64,000 nucleotides of DNA from Actinomycetota bacterium (GCA_030019255.1 JASEFK010000012.1:1-64000); one strand, 5' to 3'. Numbered from the stretch's first letter, positions 46,349-55,352 are shown. A program made the numbers and translations. Notes: generated from the sequence alone by a model not told the origin.

Positions 46349-48157
46349 ATGTTCTTCTTCTCCGAGCTGCAGGAAAAGAAGGTTCTGGATACACACGGTC
46401 GGCCGGTGGGTAAGGTCCAGGACATCGCCTTCAGGGTGGGCCACGGGCTTCCGCGCAGCGAGTACCTTCTGGTCTATCGCACCAGGAGGGGGCGCCGGGA
46501 GACGGCGGCCGTGCCCTGGGAATGGGTGTCCTCCGTGGGTCGTGACGGGGTGACCCTGACGCGCGAGCGGGACGCGGTGTGGAAGAGCGACATCCAGGCG
46601 GAGGGGCTGTGGTTGGGCCGCAACCTGCTAGACCGGCAGATCGTGGACCTCAACGGGTACAAGGTGGTCCGGGTGAACGACCTCCGCCTCGCGGAGTCCA
46701 ATTCTCACCTCACCCTCACCGGCGTGGATGTGAGCCAGAGGGCGCTGCTGCGCCGCCTGGGCCTGGAGAGGATGGCTCGTGCCGCGGCCAGGCTGGGCAT
46801 CGACCTCCCGGAGAGGACCATACCCTGGAGCTTCGTGGCTCCCCTGGAGGTGAGCCAGGCCGGCCTGAGGCTGACCGTCACCCAGTCCCAGCTCAGCGAG
46901 ATGCACCCCACGGACCTCGCCGACATCCTGGAGCAGCTTGACGCGAGCCAGCGCGGACGGCTCCTCGACATCCTGGACGCCTTCACCGCCGCTCAGTCCC
47001 TTTCCGAGGTAGAACCGGAAATGCAGGCGGAGGTCATCGAGGGCCTCGCGGAGACCAGGGCCTCCAACCTCCTGGAGATTATGCCCCCCGACGAGGCCGC
47101 GGACATTTTAGGCAACCTTCCCCGAGACAAGGTGGAACGCCTCCTGAACATGATGGGCGTGAGGGAGGCGAAGCTCATCCGGGAGCTACTGGGTTACGCC
47201 GAGGACACGGCTGGGGGAAAGATGACCCCGGAATTTCTGGCCGTGCTCAGCTCCTACACCGCCGGGGAATGCATCGACTTTTTACGCCGGAGGGCCCCGG
47301 ATGCGGAAACCTTGTACTACGTCTACGTGGTGGACGACGAGGGGCGGCTCAAGGGGGTGGTCTCCCTGCGCGATCTTCTGACTGTGGATCCGGGGGAAAG
47401 GGTGGAGGAGTTCATGCGCCGCGACGTCATCTCCGTGAACGTGGACGACGACCAGGAGGCAGTGGCCGAGGTGATGGCCCGTTACAACCTGCTGGCCCTG
47501 CCGGTGGTGGACGACGAAAACGTGCTCAAGGGAATAATCACCGTGGATGACGTGATAGACGTCATGCGCGAGGAGGTCATGGAGGACCTTTCCCACCTAG
47601 GAGGTTTGGAGCTGGCGGAGGCCGGCCTTACCACCTCCCTGCGCAGCCGGCTCCCATCCCTCGCCGTTACCCTCCTGGGGGGCTGCCTCTGCGCCCTGGT
47701 GCTGATGCTCTTCGAGGCCCGGCCGATCCCCCTTGTGACCCTGGCTTTTTTCCTTCCCCTGGTCCTGAGGGCGGCCCAGGATGTGGGACTCGTATCCCAG
47801 GCGGTCATCCTGGAGCGGTTGGGCGGCGGCGAGGTTTCCGCCGGGGAGGTCATCAGGCTGGCCTGGAGGGAATTCCGCCTGGTCTTCCTCATCTCCTGCG
47901 GCCTTGCCCTCCTGGGAGGGGCGGCCGCCTTCCTCTGGGAGGGATATCTGCGCCTGGGCCTGGTCCTCGGTTTCACCCTGCTGGCCTCCATCCCCCTGGG
48001 CGGCATGCTGGGTATGATTTTCACCCTCATATCGCAGCGCGTTCCGGGGGAGCTTCATTTCGCCCAGGCCCGCCTTTCCGGGCTTCTCATGGGACTTACC
48101 ACCTTGGTCATCTACCTGGGCCTGGCGGTGGTCCTGCTTTCCGGACGCGCGTCTTGA
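46349..48157 (+). CDS. MgtE-like membrane protein with PRC-barrel and CBS domains
   Basis: 602 aa. Two PRC-barrel-like segments (residues ~1-80 and ~85-165), MgtE N-terminal domain (~190-290), two CBS domains (~300-420, e.g. VVDDEGRLKGVVSLRDL) and about five transmembrane helices (~440-600). Family members are Mg2+ channels gated by the cytosolic part. The MgtE pore signature GGNTG-type motif reads RAAQDVGLVSQ here and the conserved Asp of the last helix is not seen (LMGLTTLVIY). Transport activity is therefore uncertain. ATG 46349 with GGAAGGGG upstream. Confidence 0.78.
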   Translation: MFFFSELQEKKVLDTHGRPVGKVQDIAFRVGHGLPRSEYLLVYRTRRGRRETAAVPWEWVSSVGRDGVTLTRERDAVWKSDIQAEGLWLGRNLLDRQIVDLNGYKVVRVNDLRLAESNSHLTLTGVDVSQRALLRRLGLERMARAAARLGIDLPERTIPWSFVAPLEVSQAGLRLTVTQSQLSEMHPTDLADILEQLDASQRGRLLDILDAFTAAQSLSEVEPEMQAEVIEGLAETRASNLLEIMPPDEAADILGNLPRDKVERLLNMMGVREAKLIRELLGYAEDTAGGKMTPEFLAVLSSYTAGECIDFLRRRAPDAETLYYVYVVDDEGRLKGVVSLRDLLTVDPGERVEEFMRRDVISVNVDDDQEAVAEVMARYNLLALPVVDDENVLKGIITVDDVIDVMREEVMEDLSHLGGLELAEAGLTTSLRSRLPSLAVTLLGGCLCALVLMLFEARPIPLVTLAFFLPLVLRAAQDVGLVSQAVILERLGGGEVSAGEVIRLAWREFRLVFLISCGLALLGGAAAFLWEGYLRLGLVLGFTLLASIPLGGMLGMIFTLISQRVPGELHFAQARLSGLLMGLTTLVIYLGLAVVLLSGRAS

Positions 48158-48383
48158 CCCCTTCATGTCCTTTTCTCCTCGTAAAAACCGGGACCTCGAT
48201 GAGGCAGGGACGCTGAAATGTCTCTGTTGGCCCCTACGTGGCGGAAGAGGCTCGAGGAATCGCACTATCATCCTGGCGAATCTTGGCGAAACGATTAAAA
48301 AACTACGCAAGAAAGGCACCACCTCTCCATTGTTGGGCTGCTCACCGGTGAACCCCAAACCATCATCTGATAAACTCCTCTTA

Positions 48384-49811
48384 ATGATGGAGGGATACGA
48401 ACACGAAGGGGTAGGCCGGCGCTCTCGACCGGGAAGGCCTCCACGTACCGAGGCTCCGGACCCTCGCGAGCGGCGTCGCCAGGCCCGCAAGAGAATACGC
48501 GAGCTCCGCCGGAAACGGCGCCGTATGCTGAGGAAATCCCGGAGCCCGGTGAGGTGCATGTTACCCCGGGTGCTTCTCCTCCTCTTGGCGATCCTGCTCG
48601 TCGCCGGCGCAACCACCGCCTGGGTGGGGAGGGGAGAGGAGGGGAGGGCCCGGGTCTTTGAGCTGCCGGCGTCCAACCTGGAGGACCTGCGCGAGCAATA
48701 CGTGCCCGGAGGCATCAGCGAACCGGACATCCCTGCCAGGGCCGCCGTACTCATGGAGGCGGAGAGCGGTGAGATACTCTGGGAGAAGAACGCCGACCTG
48801 GAGCTGCCCATGGCCTCCACCACCAAGATCATGACCGCCGTGATCACCCTGGAGAACGCTTCCCTGGACGAGAAGGTGGTCGTCAGCGAGAGAGCCAGTT
48901 CCACGGGCGAGTCCTCGGCCTGGCTGGAGAAGGGGGAAGTCCTCACCGTGGAACAGCTCCTTCATGCCCTGATGGTGCAGTCGGCAAACGACTCCGCCGT
49001 GGCCCTTGCGGAACACGTGGCGGGTTCCGTGGAGGCCTTCGTGGAGATGATGAACCGGAAAGCCGTCGAACTGGGGGCCGAGCATACCCGTTTCGCCAAC
49101 CCTCACGGACTGGACCAGAGGGGCCATTACACCACCGCCCGCGACCTGGCCCGGATAGCCGCTTACGCCATGCGCAACCCGGTCTTCCGGGAGCTGGTGA
49201 TCTCCGACGGTTACCAGATACCCTGGCCCGGGCACCCTTACAACCGGGTCATGGTCAATCACAACAAGTTCCTGAAGCTCTACCCCTACGCCACGGGCAT
49301 CAAGACCGGGTACACGGAGGGAGCCGGAAAGTGCCTGGTAGCCTCGGCGGCGAAGGATGGCCGGGAGCTCATCTCCGTGATCCTTAACGGAGGGGATAGT
49401 TACTGGGACCAGGCCGTGCAGCTCATGGACCATGGGTTCCAGGACTTCGCCAGGGTGGAATACGCTTACGCAGGACAGCCTCTTTCCGAGGTGGAGGTGG
49501 GAGATTTTCCCAGGAAGAAAGTGGATGCCGTGGCTCGCGAGGACATCGCCTTCACCGTGCGCAAGGACCGGCTGCAAAATTTCTTTACCGCCGAAGTCAG
49601 CTGCGTTGAATGGGTATCCTACCCGGTGGAGAAAGGCCGGGAGGTGGGAGAGCTCAGGGTGGGGGAGGGAAATCCCGGCAAGCGGACGGCCGTCCTGGTG
49701 AGCCCGAAGGATTGCCGCCCTCCCAACCCGCTGTTCCGCCTCTTCGCCTTTCTGTGGGCCGTCCTCAAAGTGTGGTGGAGGTGGCTCAGATGGCTATTGC
49801 CCGGCGTCTAA
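48384..49811 (+). CDS. dacA: D-alanyl-D-alanine carboxypeptidase (PBP5-like)
   Basis: Trims peptidoglycan pentapeptides. 475 aa from ATG 48384. Serine-peptidase S11 motifs: STTK (in MASTTKIMTAVI), SAN (in QSANDSAVALAEH) and KTG (in GIKTGYTEGAGKC). A C-terminal beta-rich domain and an amphipathic Trp-rich tail (LKVWWRWLRWLLPG) anchor it to the membrane. Start uncertain: 48384 gives an Arg-rich cytosolic tail of about 58 residues before the membrane helix; ATG 48558 has a better GAGGT site and gives a simple signal peptide. Confidence 0.9.
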   Translation: MMEGYEHEGVGRRSRPGRPPRTEAPDPRERRRQARKRIRELRRKRRRMLRKSRSPVRCMLPRVLLLLLAILLVAGATTAWVGRGEEGRARVFELPASNLEDLREQYVPGGISEPDIPARAAVLMEAESGEILWEKNADLELPMASTTKIMTAVITLENASLDEKVVVSERASSTGESSAWLEKGEVLTVEQLLHALMVQSANDSAVALAEHVAGSVEAFVEMMNRKAVELGAEHTRFANPHGLDQRGHYTTARDLARIAAYAMRNPVFRELVISDGYQIPWPGHPYNRVMVNHNKFLKLYPYATGIKTGYTEGAGKCLVASAAKDGRELISVILNGGDSYWDQAVQLMDHGFQDFARVEYAYAGQPLSEVEVGDFPRKKVDAVAREDIAFTVRKDRLQNFFTAEVSCVEWVSYPVEKGREVGELRVGEGNPGKRTAVLVSPKDCRPPNPLFRLFAFLWAVLKVWWRWLRWLLPGV

Positions 49812-49838
49812 AGCTGCCTTTCGAGGCGGGTTGAGAAC

Positions 49839-50381
49839 ATGGATGGCGTGACCCTGGGACCGGTGCTTTTCACGGCGGACGCCATCGCCGCGCGGGTCAA
49901 GGAAGTGAGCGCGGAGATCAACCGGGACTACCTGGCGCGCGAGGAACCCGGCAGGGACGTTGTCTTGGTCAGCGTGCTCAAGGGTGGCTTCATCTTCCTC
50001 GCCGACCTGGTGCGGTGCCTGGAGATTCCCGTGGTAGTGGACTTCCTGGCCATCTCCGGGTACGGGGATCGCAGGACCTCGGCCGGCGTCCGCATCCTCA
50101 AGGACCTCTCGGAAAGTATCCGGGGCAGGGATGTGCTGGTGGTAGAGGACATCGTGGACACCGGGCTGACCCTCAGCTACATCCTTCGCAACCTCGAGGC
50201 CCGCGGACCGGAATCGGTGAGGGTCTGCACCTTCCTGGACCGTGCGGTGAAGCGCATAGTCCCCGTGGAGATCCGTTACCGCTGCTTCGAGGTAGGGGAG
50301 GAGTTTGTGGTTGGTTACGGACTGGATTACAACCAGAAGTGGAGGAACCTTCCCCACGTGCACTTACTCAGGGGCGGGTAG
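49839..50381 (+). CDS. hpt: Hypoxanthine phosphoribosyltransferase
   Basis: Purine salvage: hypoxanthine/guanine plus PRPP to IMP/GMP; 180 aa. PRPP motif VLVVEDIVDTGLTL, SVLKGGFIFLADL, and FVVGYGLDYNQKWRNLP are all canonical. ATG behind GAGGCGGG, 27 bases after the carboxypeptidase stop. The 243 bases after it contain TTGACA (50566) and TATAGT (50587), spacing 15, a possible promoter for the next gene. Confidence 0.95.
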   Translation: MDGVTLGPVLFTADAIAARVKEVSAEINRDYLAREEPGRDVVLVSVLKGGFIFLADLVRCLEIPVVVDFLAISGYGDRRTSAGVRILKDLSESIRGRDVLVVEDIVDTGLTLSYILRNLEARGPESVRVCTFLDRAVKRIVPVEIRYRCFEVGEEFVVGYGLDYNQKWRNLPHVHLLRGG

Positions 50382-50615
50382 GCCCGGGCGCGGGGATGGG
50401 TTGAGGGCCATAAATCGATATGTCAAACATTTCACCCCTAAAACGATAATAGAGCCGGGACCCTTCAAAGGGTTGGGAGATTGCGGCGCGCGGAAAACGG
50501 ATTCCACCGCGGATGGGTTATTATATTATATGGACCACGCACCTGGGGCGGTGGAGGGAGGTCGTTTGACAGCCGCAAGGTGGTAATATAGTTTTACCAT
50601 GTAAGGCGCAAGGAT

Positions 50616-51095
50616 GTGAGGGCCATGGTGGAACTGACCCTAATAGGCGTGAGAGTGGAGCTTCCGGCCAACCAGCCCATCGTACTCCTCAAGGAGAGGA
50701 TGGGGGACCGCTACCTTCCCATCTGGATCGGTGCCTTCGAGGCCACGGCCATCGCCTTCGCCCTGCAGGGAATAGAGACCGCCCGGCCTATGACCCACGA
50801 CCTGATGAAGAACATCCTCGACCAGCTGGGCATCGTCATGAAGGACGTAGTCATTTCCGACCTACGGGAGGGCACCTTCTACGCAGACATCAACCTGATA
50901 TACGAGGGAAAGTCGTTCAAGATCGACGCCCGCCCCAGCGATGCCATCGCCCTCGCCGTGCGCACGGGGGTTTCCATCTATTCCGACGAGCACGTACTCA
51001 ACGAGGCCAGCGTGTTCATCAAGACCGACGAGGAAGAGGAGATCGAGAGGTTCCGCGACTTCCTCAAGGACGTGAAGCCCGAGGACTTCATGTAG
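50616..51095 (+). CDS. Bifunctional nuclease family protein (DUF151)
   Basis: 159 aa (156 if ATG 50625 is used). ELTLIGVRVE, RYLPIWIGAFEATAIAFALQG, THDLMKNIL, REGTFYADI and DARPSDAIALAVRTG are characteristic of the DUF151/BFN family, with reported nuclease activity in plants and some bacteria. In mycobacteria a member follows garA-ftsR; here it is about 5 kb further on. Role unknown. Confidence 0.88.
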   Translation: MRAMVELTLIGVRVELPANQPIVLLKERMGDRYLPIWIGAFEATAIAFALQGIETARPMTHDLMKNILDQLGIVMKDVVISDLREGTFYADINLIYEGKSFKIDARPSDAIALAVRTGVSIYSDEHVLNEASVFIKTDEEEEIERFRDFLKDVKPEDFM

Positions 51096-51284
51096 GCGGG
51101 ACCCTCGATCGGGAACCGGATGCCTTCGCCCAATCCCATCCACACTTTGAAGTCCACGTGGCTCGCAACGGAGCTCCTGCCCGCGAGCCCCTCGAGGGAT
51201 GACCCTCCGGCGATTGGCCTTCCGGCAGGCGTTGATTTACAATTTTAACCAGGTAGCATGAGGAGAGGGGAGCAAGGCTAATCC

Positions 51285-52337
51285 ATGCTGGACAGACTGA
51301 AAGCCCTGGAGAAAGCGGTCATCCTCCTGGTGATCATCATCCTCATCGGGACCCTGGGGTACATGCTTATCGAGAAGCAGAATTTCCTCGATTCCCTGTA
51401 CATGGTGATCATCACCGTGACCACCATCGGCTACGGCGAGACCTTCATCCTGAGCACCAACGGCCGCATCTTCACCATCTTCCTGGTCATCGCCGGTGTG
51501 GGAACGGTGGGATACACGCTGGTCAGTGGGGTAGAATTCATGATAGAGAACAGCCTATCGGGACTGATGGGAAGGAGGAAGATGCGCCGGGAGATAGAGA
51601 GCCTCGTAGGTCACTATATACTGTGCGGGTACGGCAGGGTGGGGCAGCGCGTCGCCGAGGATCTCAGGGACGCCAAGGCCAAGTTCGTGATCATCGAGAA
51701 GGACCCCGCCGCCGCGGAGAAGGCAGTCAACCGCGGATACCTGGTGGTCAGGGCCGACGCCACCACCGAGGAAGCCCTGCGGGAGGCGGGGATCGAGAAG
51801 GCCAAGGGTCTGGTCACCGCGCTGAACAGCGACGCGGAGAACCTCTACATCACCCTCACCGCCCGCGAGCTCTGCCCCCACCTCTTCATCGTCAGCCGCT
51901 GTGACGTTGAGGAATCGGAGTCCAAGCTGCGGCGGGCGGGAGCCGACCGGGTGATCTCCCCCCATTCCATCGGCGGACGGCGCATGGCAGCCATGCTCCT
52001 CAAGCCTATGGTGTGGGATTACCTGGACCTGGCCACCAAGGGACAGTACATTCAGTTCAACATCGAGAACCTGGAGTGGCGGATCGACGACGTGGAGATA
52101 CAGCCCAATTCCTACCTGGACGGGAAGACCATAGAGGAGGCAAGGATATACTCCATATCCGGGGCCCTGGTGCTGGCGGTCAAGAAGAGGGGGATGAGCT
52201 TCGACACCAAACCCTCCAAGGAGACCCGCCTGGACGCCGGGGACTGCATCATAGCCATCGGGACCGTGGAACAGCTGGCCAAGCTGGAGGAGATCGCCAC
52301 TTCCAAGTCCTGGATGCAGGGAGGGCGCTATACCTGA
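51285..52337 (+). CDS. Potassium channel with RCK domains
   Basis: 350 aa, MthK-like. Two transmembrane helices (~10-28 and ~62-85) flank the pore with selectivity filter TTIGYGE. RCK_N follows with dinucleotide motif CGYGRVGQRVAEDL, then RCK_C (~260-345). Likely ligand- or nucleotide-gated K+ flux at the cytoplasmic membrane. TTTACAAT near 51236 is a possible -10, and GAGGGG lies upstream of the ATG. Confidence 0.93.
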   Translation: MLDRLKALEKAVILLVIIILIGTLGYMLIEKQNFLDSLYMVIITVTTIGYGETFILSTNGRIFTIFLVIAGVGTVGYTLVSGVEFMIENSLSGLMGRRKMRREIESLVGHYILCGYGRVGQRVAEDLRDAKAKFVIIEKDPAAAEKAVNRGYLVVRADATTEEALREAGIEKAKGLVTALNSDAENLYITLTARELCPHLFIVSRCDVEESESKLRRAGADRVISPHSIGGRRMAAMLLKPMVWDYLDLATKGQYIQFNIENLEWRIDDVEIQPNSYLDGKTIEEARIYSISGALVLAVKKRGMSFDTKPSKETRLDAGDCIIAIGTVEQLAKLEEIATSKSWMQGGRYT

Positions 52338-52422
52338 CACCCACCGCCCTTGCCCGGCGGAAGGAACCTTAACCTCCACTTTCTGTTATCATAAAACGCG
52401 AAGCTTTACCGGAGGTTTCAAT

Positions 52423-53469
52423 ATGCGAATGAGGCGCGGATCACGCTTCATGCCGGCCGGAAAAGCCCTGGCCGTCCTGGCGGCAGGGGTCCTGGCCTGC
52501 TGCATGACACTTACCGTGCCTTCCGTAGCCCGGGCCCAGAACGAGGAGGCCTCCCTGTCCCAGGAGGCTAACCGGCTCACCTACCAGATCCTGGACCTCA
52601 GGGCCAGGCGGGACGCGGCCCTGAGGGAGGGGGACGCCCTCCGGGCGGAACTGGAGAACCTCGACCGGGTTATCGCCGCCAACCAGGAAGAGATGGCCAC
52701 CCTGGAGCTGGAACTCTCCCGGGCCCGTGAAGCCTACCGGGAATCCCTGCGGCGCCTCTACATGCAGGGGGATTTGAGCGAGCTCGAGGTCATCCTCGAG
52801 TCGCGGGAGCTGGATGAGATGTGGCGGGACGTGGAATACCTGGACCGCATGGCCGGCCTTCACCTCCAGGACCTAAGGGATCTCAAGGACAAGTTATCCA
52901 GGTGTCAGGTAAAGGAGCGGGACCTGCGGGAATACCGGGAACGGAGGAAAAGGCTGGCCGAGGCCCTGGACGCGGAAGTTATGGAGCGGCGCATCCAGGA
53001 ACTGGAATCCCGCTTGAGCGATATTAACGCCCGCCTCCGGGAGCTCCGCAGCGCGAGGGCCGCCAATCCCACCCCCGCCCCTACTTCCGCCCCCTCGACA
53101 TGGACGCTGCCGCCCCCCGGAAAACTGCTGGACCGCGTCCCCGTCATGCCAGCGCTCTCGGACTTCGAGCGCACGGGAATCGTGTTTTCCGGCTACACCA
53201 CCTTCTACGGGCCCGAGTGGCACGGCAAGCCAACCAGCAGTGGGGTCATATACAACATGTACGACTACACCTGCGCCCACCGCACCCTCCCCTTCGGCAC
53301 CTGGCTGCTGGTTACCTACCAGGGGAAGCAGGTCATCGTGCAGGTCAACAATCGAGGGCCCTTCGTGCCCGGCCGCGTGCTGGACCTCTCCTGGGCCGCG
53401 GCCCAGAGCATCGGCCTGAGAGGGGTGAAGTGGACGGAGTTCGAGATCCTCGTTCCGCGCGGGGGCTGA
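52423..53469 (+). CDS. Secreted coiled-coil protein with RlpA-like barrel
   Basis: 348 aa. Signal peptide (residues ~1-38, ending VARA), a long coiled coil (~40-215) like the N-terminus of PcsB/CwlO-type hydrolases, a Pro/Thr/Ser linker (PTPAPTSAPS) and a C-terminal double-psi barrel (~255-345): SGYTTFYGPEWHGKPTSSG, HRTLPFGTWLLVT, VQVNNRGPFVPGRVLDLS. The Asp in RVLDLS is that of RlpA/3D-type lytic domains. Likely a cell-wall-remodelling enzyme controlled through its coiled coil. GGAGGT lies six bases before the ATG. Confidence 0.87.
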   Translation: MRMRRGSRFMPAGKALAVLAAGVLACCMTLTVPSVARAQNEEASLSQEANRLTYQILDLRARRDAALREGDALRAELENLDRVIAANQEEMATLELELSRAREAYRESLRRLYMQGDLSELEVILESRELDEMWRDVEYLDRMAGLHLQDLRDLKDKLSRCQVKERDLREYRERRKRLAEALDAEVMERRIQELESRLSDINARLRELRSARAANPTPAPTSAPSTWTLPPPGKLLDRVPVMPALSDFERTGIVFSGYTTFYGPEWHGKPTSSGVIYNMYDYTCAHRTLPFGTWLLVTYQGKQVIVQVNNRGPFVPGRVLDLSWAAAQSIGLRGVKWTEFEILVPRGG

Positions 53470-53583
53470 AAAGGATCGCCCTTGCTTCCCGCAGGGGGAA
53501 GGACCGGGGCCGGCGGACGGCGAAGGAAATTTCCGGTGATCACGGTACCGGTCTTCCGGAACCCGCTTGCGGCGGAGGAGCCG

Positions 53584-54000
53584 ATGGCCGAGAGAGAGAG
53601 GTATCCTCGCTGGGACGAGGTCAGGTTCGCCCACCGGAGCGAACAGGAATTCGCCAGGCTGCTGGATTTCTACGACATAAAATGGCTCTACGAGCCGGTA
53701 AGCTTCGACATCGCCTGGGACAAGAAGGGTAACCCAGTCTCCAAGTTCACCCCCGACTTCTACCTTCCGGAGTTCGACCTCTACATAGAGATCACCACCA
53801 TGAACCAGAAGCTGGTGACGAAGAAAAACCGCAAGATACGGAGGTTGATGGAGCTCTACCCCGAGGTGAAGTGCAAGATACTGTACCGGAAGGACTTCGA
53901 GCATCTGCTCTTCAAGTATCACATCAACCTGGGCGGTGTCGAGGGAGAGGAGGAGGAGGACGCTATCCCCGAGGAGCGCCCCCCGGAGGACGGGCCGTGA
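53584..54000 (+). CDS. PD-(D/E)XK nuclease-like small protein
   Basis: 138 aa from ATG 53584 (GGAGGAG upstream; frame open from 53482). SEQEFARLLDFYDIKWLYEP, then KFTPDFYLPEFDLYIEIT give the E ... PD ... ExT spacing of restriction-endonuclease-like folds such as TnsA-type nucleases. The third-motif Lys is replaced by Thr, with a Lys five residues later (NQK). The tail is very acidic. Its end overlaps the convergent regulator gene by 38 bases. Activity unproven. Confidence 0.6.
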   Translation: MAERERYPRWDEVRFAHRSEQEFARLLDFYDIKWLYEPVSFDIAWDKKGNPVSKFTPDFYLPEFDLYIEITTMNQKLVTKKNRKIRRLMELYPEVKCKILYRKDFEHLLFKYHINLGGVEGEEEEDAIPEERPPEDGP

Positions 54001-54661
54001 ACGCGCAGCCTTCCTCGCGGTTCAGACGCCATTCCCCGGCTAGACCGATGCGTCCCTCCTCCAGGGCGGCGTGAACGTCACATACCAGTTCCCCCACCGT
54101 TCGGGGCAGCTCCCCGAAGGGACAGCTTAGAAATACCGTCTTCACGCAGCCTTCCTCCGTGACCCGGGTACGCCTCCTCAGGCCCCTGCTTCCCAGGTCC
54201 TCGTCCCAGGCGCCCGCCAAGGACCGCGCGTCCTGCCCCCGCACGCGCAGCAGGGGAGAGGCCTCTGCCGCAGCCTCCATGCGGCCACGATGCCGGGCCT
54301 CCTCCAGGACCGCGAGACGGGAACGGCTGCTCATCCGGGACACCGCTCCAGCCAGGATCTCCGCCAGCAGCCGGTACTGACGGGGTGGAAAATGGAGCTC
54401 GTCTCCGCCCTCATCCACCTGGTAATGGTATGCGGGCCTGCCGCCCAGGTCCCCGCGGCGGCGTATGACGCGCACCAGCCCGCTCCCGGCTAGCTTCTCC
54501 AGGTGGATCCGGGCCGCGTTCACGTGCAGCCCGAAGTGCTCCGCCACCTGGCGCGCGGAGAGGGGAGAGTCGCTCTCCCGAAGGTATTCGAATATCCGCC
54601 GGCGGGTGGAATCCGCCATGGCCGCGGACAGCTGACCCAGCCTCTCCCCGTAGTCGAGCAT
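53963..54661 (-). CDS. ArsR/SufR-like winged-helix regulator
   Basis: 232 aa from ATG 54661 (AGAGGA upstream on the minus strand). N-terminal winged helix: MADSTRRRIFEYLRESDSPL, SARQVAEHFGLHVNAARIHLEKL, RRRGDLGGRPAYHYQV. The C-terminal part includes CVKTVFLSCPFGEL and VCDVHAALEEG, reminiscent of SufR-type regulators in which cysteines may hold an Fe-S cluster. Divergent from a zinc-ribbon gene across an AT-rich region containing a perfect inverted repeat. Probably a local regulator. Confidence 0.8.
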   Translation of the reverse strand: MLDYGERLGQLSAAMADSTRRRIFEYLRESDSPLSARQVAEHFGLHVNAARIHLEKLAGSGLVRVIRRRGDLGGRPAYHYQVDEGGDELHFPPRQYRLLAEILAGAVSRMSSRSRLAVLEEARHRGRMEAAAEASPLLRVRGQDARSLAGAWDEDLGSRGLRRRTRVTEEGCVKTVFLSCPFGELPRTVGELVCDVHAALEEGRIGLAGEWRLNREEGCAFTARPPGGAPRG

Positions 54662-54684
54662 CTTTCCTCTTTTCTTCCCGCTTC

Positions 54685-54738
54685 TTGACAGCATAATTAT
54701 ATCATTGTATATAAATACAGTATATATAGTATTTATAT
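54685..54738 (+). promoter_or_regulatory. Promoter with overlapping operator for the zinc-ribbon/DUF1858 genes
   Basis: TTGACA (54685-54690) and TATATA (54708-54713) are 17 bases apart. A perfect inverted repeat, ATATAAATAC (54709-54718) and GTATTTATAT (54729-54738) with a 10-base spacer, overlaps the -10 and transcription start and ends just before the Shine-Dalgarno. It also lies upstream of the divergent regulator, so it may control both. Confidence 0.75.
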
Positions 54739-54751
54739 TAAGGAGGGGAAA

Positions 54752-55048
54752 ATGCTGAGAGTTAAGTCTCGGTGCTGGAGGTGCGGGGAAATCACCCTGG
54801 CCCTTGAGGACATCATGCTGGTGGAGCACGGGGACGGGGACGGCATCTTCTATTCCTTCTTCTGTCCCACCTGCGGGGACGTACAGGCCTATCCCGCGGA
54901 TCCCCGTTTCGTGGATTTCATGCACATGAACGGGTTTCAGTCCATACTGCTCCCCGAGCCCATCGAGTGCAAGCGGGAGGCGGCCTCACCCCCGCTGACC
55001 TGGGACGACCTCCTGGACCTGCACCTGCAGCTGGAGAGTGATTCATGA
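54752..55048 (+). CDS. Small zinc-ribbon protein
   Basis: 98 aa. CWRCG near the N-terminus and CPTCGD near residue 45 form a four-Cys zinc site; the rest is acidic (LVEHGDGDGIFYSFF). No family recognised. AAGGAGGGG precedes the ATG. Transcribed from the operator-controlled promoter divergent to the ArsR-like gene, probably with the DUF1858 gene. Confidence 0.75.
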   Translation: MLRVKSRCWRCGEITLALEDIMLVEHGDGDGIFYSFFCPTCGDVQAYPADPRFVDFMHMNGFQSILLPEPIECKREAASPPLTWDDLLDLHLQLESDS

Positions 55049-55142
55049 CCGGCATCATACCGCCGCTCGAAAACGGTCTGGCGGAAAAGGTGCGTCTGCG
55101 GGTAAACTAATGCCAGGAGTTACGACCAAGGAGGTAGGGGAA

Positions 55143-55352
55143 ATGACCATCGACAAGCACATGACCATACAGGAAGTGGTGGAGAAGAACCCGGAAACCA
55201 TCCGGGTCTTCCTCGAGCACGGCCTGCACTGCATCGGCTGTGCCGTGGCCCGCTTCGAGAACATCGAGCAGGGAGCCCTGGCCCACGGCATAGACGTAGA
55301 CGCCCTCATCCGGGACCTCAACGCCAAGGTCGCGGAGAAGAACCAACAGTAA
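55143..55352 (+). CDS. DUF1858 protein
   Basis: 69 aa. ITIDKHMTIQEVV-type start (MTIDKHMTIQEVVEKNPET), then LEHGLHCIGCAVARFENIEQ and GALAHGID, the full DUF1858 domain with the conserved CxxC. The family is often beside hybrid-cluster or redox proteins. AAGGAGGTAGGGG lies upstream of ATG 55143. Followed by a strong terminator, closing this short unit. Confidence 0.88.
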   Translation: MTIDKHMTIQEVVEKNPETIRVFLEHGLHCIGCAVARFENIEQGALAHGIDVDALIRDLNAKVAEKNQQ

